This document shows positions 7,455 through 9,972 of a stretch of DNA of 9,972 nucleotides, one piece after another. A model generated the notes under the pieces. That model was not told the origin of the DNA, ran no database searches, and saw nothing but the letters and a program-made list of their open reading frames with translations. How positions within the stretch are numbered: the stretch's first letter is position 1; every line of letters starts with the position of its first letter. Source of the DNA: Caldifarciminota bacterium (lineage in GTDB: Bacteria; Hydrothermota; Hydrothermia; B15-G9; DRBW01); NCBI GenBank assembly GCA_011042705.1, contig DRBW01000202.1:1-9972 (forward strand), given 5' to 3'. Both the position numbers and the translations under genes were made by a program.

Positions 7455-8571
7455 GCAGCCCAAGATAGTAGCCGTAATTGGAACCAGGCCAGAAGTCATA
7501 AAGATGGCTCCCGTTATCAACAAGTTGAAGGAAAAAGACGGCTGGAAGACCGTCGTAGTGTGTACAGCCCAGCATCGCGAGATGCTGGATCAGATGCTCG
7601 AGATTTTCTCCATTGCCCCAGATGTGGACTTGAACATCATGACCCCCAATCAGGCACTGACGAGGAGCTTTTCCAGGGCGATAGAGGGGATGGGAGGGGT
7701 CCTGGATGAATTGAAGCCCGATTTCGTCCTCGTTCAGGGGGACACGAACACCGTTTTCGCCACTGCTCTGGCCGCTTTTTACCACCGAGTCTCCGTAGGC
7801 CATGTCGAGGCGGGTTTGAGGACCAGTGATCCCCATATTCCCTTTCCAGAGGAGATGAACAGAAGGCTCACCTCTGTCGTCTCCACCCTTCACTTCGCTC
7901 CCACCGCCAGGGCCGTGGATAACCTCCGTGCAGAGGGGATTCCGGCGGAAAACATCTTCCTGACCGGCAATACCGTGGTGGATGCTTTGCTCTGGATAGA
8001 TCGGAAATTCTCAGACCTGTACCCAAAGATCGCCCAGGAGATCTTGGCCCGCGACCATCGAATCGTGCTAGTCACCGCCCATCGGCGGGAGAACTTCGGG
8101 CGACGCCTTCGCGAAATATGTGAAGGCCTCCTGGAGTTGGTGAGGCTATTCGACGACGTGGAGATCGTTTATCCCGTTCACCTCAACCCCGCAGTCCGTC
8201 AGACTGTGTTTGAGGTTCTCGGAGGAATGGAGAGGATCCATCTCATCGAACCCCTGCCGTATCATGAATTCGTGCGTCTCATGTCCCTATCCTCCCTCAT
8301 CTTGACCGATTCAGGTGGAATCCAGGAGGAAGCTCCGTCTTTCGGCAAGAGAGTTTTGGTTTTGAGGGACGAAACGGAAAGGCCAGAAGCCGTGGAGGCC
8401 GGTTACGCCGTCCTAGTGGGGGCGGACAAGATGAAAATCGTGACGCAGGCCAGCCATTTCCTCTCCAATAATCAGATCGGAATTGAGACGGGATTCAACC
8501 CATTCGGCGATGGCAAAGCTGCGGAGCGGATCGTGAAATATTTGGAAAAATTCCTGAATGGGGGAATTTGA
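7444..8571 (+). CDS. wecB: UDP-N-acetylglucosamine 2-epimerase (non-hydrolysing)
   Basis: The 375-residue protein matches the non-hydrolysing WecB/MnaA family in length and in every motif I can check. It interconverts UDP-GlcNAc and UDP-ManNAc in the cytoplasm. Visible are VIGTRPEVIKMAPV (11-24, with R15 and K20), QGDTNTVFA (98-106, D100), GHVEAGLRT (119-127, E122), PFPEEMNRR (133-141, E136), TAHRRENFG (211-219, H213), VYPVHLNP (242-249), LTDSGGIQEEAP (287-298) and NPFGDGKA (352-359). These include the residues corresponding to the catalytic and UDP-binding set of E. coli WecB. The enzyme supplies ManNAc units or a precursor of ManNAcA. No UDP-ManNAc dehydrogenase (WecC) is encoded in this window, so either ManNAc is used directly or oxidation is encoded elsewhere. 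The gene overlaps the methyltransferase by 11 bases and the next glycosyltransferase by 14. Confidence 0.96.
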   Translation: MPSRQPKIVAVIGTRPEVIKMAPVINKLKEKDGWKTVVVCTAQHREMLDQMLEIFSIAPDVDLNIMTPNQALTRSFSRAIEGMGGVLDELKPDFVLVQGDTNTVFATALAAFYHRVSVGHVEAGLRTSDPHIPFPEEMNRRLTSVVSTLHFAPTARAVDNLRAEGIPAENIFLTGNTVVDALLWIDRKFSDLYPKIAQEILARDHRIVLVTAHRRENFGRRLREICEGLLELVRLFDDVEIVYPVHLNPAVRQTVFEVLGGMERIHLIEPLPYHEFVRLMSLSSLILTDSGGIQEEAPSFGKRVLVLRDETERPEAVEAGYAVLVGADKMKIVTQASHFLSNNQIGIETGFNPFGDGKAAERIVKYLEKFLNGGI

Positions 8572-9703
8572 TTTCGGAAAACTGGCGATAGTACACGTCT
8601 CGCCGGTAGACTGGAGAGATCTCTTTCAGAGACCGCATCATCTCACCTTTCAAATGGCGAAGACCTTTGACCGTGTGGTCTATCTATACAGGGGGTTGCA
8701 TTCCCTTGGATTGAAGTCTGAGGACTTCAAAAGGCTCGTGAATCACCTCCGGTTATTAAAAGGGGGCGCTGCTGTGAAGGGGAATTTGCCAATCTGTTGC
8801 CCCCGATTTTCCTTTCTCCCGTGTAACGGCTCCGCCGGCGACTGGCTCAATGCCCTCTTGGCCTTCCTTTGGGTGAGGAGGTCGATAGGCAACAGGCCCT
8901 GTATTCTGTGGGCATCCGCTCCATCCCCTTCCCTTTTCCACCTCAAACGACTCCTCAAGCCAGAGGTCTTGGTGTTTGACTGGCTCGACGATTTTTCCCT
9001 CTTTGGCCTTCCCCATCGGGTCATTCAGGCACAAGAGAGGCTGATCAAGGCCTCGGATGTCGTTTTCACCTCTTCCCTGTTGCTCTATGAAAGGGCCAGG
9101 GAACTATCCCCGCGAGGTCGTTGTCATTATCTGCCCAATGGGGTTGACTTACAACACTGGAGACCGATTACAACGCGTGACTCTCGGAGACCGATAATTG
9201 GCTATTTTGGCACCCTTTCCCACTGGGTAGACTGGAAACTGGTCGGGGAAGTCGCCTCGCGGCTCAGCGATTATGACTTCATCTTCATAGGCCCAAAAAA
9301 AGGCGTCGAAGACGAGAAGTTGCCCTCCTCTCCCAACATTAGGTTCCTGGGCAGGGTGCCCTATTCAGAGCTGCCCGCCATAGCGTCTTCCTTCAGGGTG
9401 GGCTGGTTGCCTTTCAAGGTGGACGATAGGACCAGGACCATCAACCCTGTGAAGGTCTATGAGTACTTGGCCCTCGGGAAACCGGTGGTCTCTTCGCCTC
9501 TGCCGGAAACTGCAGCGCTGTGCGGAAGATATGTCCGTCTGGCCGTCGGCCCCGAGGAGCACATCCGGGAGATAAGGGAGGCGGTCGAAGCCGCTTCTCG
9601 GCCGTCGGAAGTGCGCAAGTTGGTCGAACACCTTTCCTGGGATCGTCTCTGGCGTCTCGCCCTGATGGTTCTGAAGGATGTCTTGAAGGACAAAACGGAT
9701 TGA
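8558..9703 (+). CDS. GT-B glycosyltransferase, TuaH-like
   Basis: The 381-residue protein resembles TuaH-type glycosyltransferases. An N-terminal Rossmann half opens with LAIVHVSPVDW then LFQRPHHL (22-29). The C-terminal nucleotide-sugar half contains YLPNGVD (191-197), IGYFGTLSHWVDW (214-226), FIGPKKG (243-249), FLGRVPYSELP (263-273) and NPVKVYEYLALGKP (296-309). These match, element by element, the last domain of the multidomain glycosyltransferase at the start of the cluster, so the two are paralogues. Its role is inferred to be sugar transfer during chain synthesis or to a linker; donor and acceptor are unknown. It probably starts at the ATG at 8558, within the last codons of wecB. The ribosome-binding site there is weak (only GGAAA about 10 bases upstream), so translation may rely on coupling. 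No coiled coil or signal peptide is seen; the last 30 residues are rich in Leu and Lys and may form an amphipathic helix. Confidence 0.88.
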   Translation: MGEFDFGKLAIVHVSPVDWRDLFQRPHHLTFQMAKTFDRVVYLYRGLHSLGLKSEDFKRLVNHLRLLKGGAAVKGNLPICCPRFSFLPCNGSAGDWLNALLAFLWVRRSIGNRPCILWASAPSPSLFHLKRLLKPEVLVFDWLDDFSLFGLPHRVIQAQERLIKASDVVFTSSLLLYERARELSPRGRCHYLPNGVDLQHWRPITTRDSRRPIIGYFGTLSHWVDWKLVGEVASRLSDYDFIFIGPKKGVEDEKLPSSPNIRFLGRVPYSELPAIASSFRVGWLPFKVDDRTRTINPVKVYEYLALGKPVVSSPLPETAALCGRYVRLAVGPEEHIREIREAVEAASRPSEVRKLVEHLSWDRLWRLALMVLKDVLKDKTD

Positions 9704-9798
9704 TGCAGCCAAGGTGGATTTGCCGATCAGCAGTTTTCTTGGTTTTCGCTTGCGAAGGCAAGGTCTTTGACGGGGGTTATGGCAAGCAAGCCTACTGA
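9703..9798 (+). CDS. Possible small lipoprotein-like ORF (31 aa)
   Basis: An ATG overlaps the preceding stop codon by one base (TGATG), and the frame runs 31 codons to a TGA. The peptide has a basic start (MQPRWICR), a short hydrophobic stretch SAVFLVFA (9-16), then a cysteine in FLVFAC that resembles a lipobox, followed by a 15-residue polar, Gly- and Tyr-containing tail. A candidate Shine-Dalgarno (GAAGGA, 9685-9690) is 12 bases upstream, which is long. Very small outer-membrane-targeted lipoproteins do exist, but the lipobox has Phe at -2 and no family is recognised. The ORF could equally be chance in an intergenic region. Confidence 0.25.
   Translation: MQPRWICRSAVFLVFACEGKVFDGGYGKQAY
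9749..9762 (+). other. Short perfect stem-loop
   Basis: CTTGC pairs with GCAAG around a GAAG loop (five base pairs, four-base loop). It is followed by TCTTTG rather than a clear U run, so it is at best a poor terminator for the operon. It may instead be the first hairpin of a leader RNA for the gene at 9855. Confidence 0.4.
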
Positions 9799-9811
9799 TG
9801 GCCGCCCCCCC
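9772..9811 (+). other. G5/C7 inverted repeat enclosing a small hairpin
   Basis: GGGGG at 9772-9776 can pair with the run of seven C at 9805-9811, enclosing GGC-AAGCAA-GCC (9781-9792). Together with the stem-loop just upstream this makes the 100 bases before the 9855 start potentially structured. I recognise no known riboswitch class. The candidate small ORF ending at 9798 overlaps it, so both readings are tentative. Confidence 0.3.
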
Positions 9812-9839
9812 AGAGATTATGGATGAGTGTGCAAAAAAG

Positions 9840-9848
9840 AAAGGAGGT
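9840..9848 (+). promoter_or_regulatory. Strong ribosome-binding site before a broken ORF
   Basis: AAAGGAGGT stands 6 bases before ATG at 9855. Sequence and spacing are the same as those of the DsbC-like gene at 5072-5080. Such a site is unlikely by chance and marks 9855 as a real or former gene start. Confidence 0.75.
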
Positions 9849-9854
9849 GCTTCG

Positions 9855-9972
9855 ATGAAAAAAGAAGGATAATTTCTGTGGTGCTTCTTTTTTCCCTGCC
9901 CCCTCTCTTGGGCCGTGAGGGCCACAGTCTTTAAGGTACCTATGAGTTTCTCCTATGGTTGATCCTCTGAGC
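9855..9972 (+). pseudogene. Start of a secreted-protein gene with a broken reading frame
   Basis: After a perfect ribosome-binding site the ATG at 9855 reads MKKEG and stops at 9870-9872. The break falls at a run of six A (9858-9863). One extra A, or a -1 slip, gives MKKRRIISVVLLFSLPPLL, a textbook signal peptide, but that frame ends at 9932-9934. From about 9906 the original frame again reads well (SWAVRATVFKVPMSFSYG) to TGA at 9960-9962. This pattern suggests two compensating one-base differences, one in the A run and one in the C/G-rich stretch at about 9896-9912. Either the gene is decaying or the sequence has homopolymer errors. The mature protein cannot be identified because the window ends here. 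Confidence 0.45.

Noticed and set aside
9749..9769. Intrinsic terminator after the last glycosyltransferase
   Set aside because: The stem is only five base pairs and is followed by TCTTTG, not a U tract.
9767..9796. Promoter with TTGACG as -35
   Set aside because: The -35 match is good, but at 16-18 base spacing there is no acceptable -10 hexamer (GCCTAC or CCTACT only).
9749..9811. c-di-GMP-I (GEMM) riboswitch
   Set aside because: Only the opening GCGAAGGCAA and a later GATGGCCG are reminiscent. The GAAA tetraloop hairpin, the GGGACGCAAAGCC core and the GGTTGCC end are missing.
9960..9962. TGA in the resumed frame of the broken ORF as a selenocysteine codon
   Set aside because: No recognised selenoprotein motif, and too little sequence follows to look for a SECIS element. 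An ordinary stop or frame disruption is simpler.

Overview
This window is a compact, fully + strand gene cluster for making, modifying and exporting a surface polysaccharide. It holds a complete ABC-type exporter pair (wzt-like ATPase and wzm-like permease), at least four glycosyltransferase-type domains in two proteins, a tandem methyltransferase and a WecB-type UDP-GlcNAc 2-epimerase. A periplasmic DsbC-like thiol-disulfide protein is inserted in the middle. An exporter of the Wzm/Wzt type, a secreted DsbC-like protein and an O-antigen-like gene set point to a diderm (Gram-negative-type) bacterium. Arginine codons lean heavily on AGG, a bias often seen in thermophiles, and GC content is moderate to high. 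No ribosomal or other phylogenetic marker is present, so I do not name a taxon.

Layout: 1-3078 is the 3' part of a giant multidomain glycosyltransferase (GT2 tail, GT4, coiled coil, second GT-B domain) that continues upstream of the window. 3033-4289 is the Wzt-like ATPase with a C-terminal carbohydrate-binding-type domain. 4286-5071 is the Wzm-like permease. 5087-5896 is the secreted DsbC-like protein. 5916-7454 is a double SAM methyltransferase with a C-terminal coiled coil. 7444-8571 is wecB. 8558-9703 is a TuaH-like glycosyltransferase closely related to the last domain of the first protein. 9704-9972 holds a possible 31-residue lipoprotein-like ORF, some inverted repeats, and the beginning of a gene with a perfect ribosome-binding site whose frame is broken within six codons.

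All junctions from 1 to 9703 are overlaps or gaps of 19 bases or fewer, so these genes very probably form one operon with translational coupling. A working model (inference): WecB supplies UDP-ManNAc, the glycosyltransferases assemble the chain in the cytoplasm, the coiled-coil double methyltransferase caps or decorates it, and the Wzt C-terminal domain recognises the finished chain and gates export through Wzm. This resembles the logic of WbdD/Wzt in E. coli O8/O9a. The most notable points are the multi-enzyme glycosyltransferase fusion, the coiled coil plus 'S-[KR]-G-W-K' tail shared by the glycosyltransferase and the methyltransferase, the DsbC-like gene inside the export operon, and the frame-disrupted secreted ORF at the right end.
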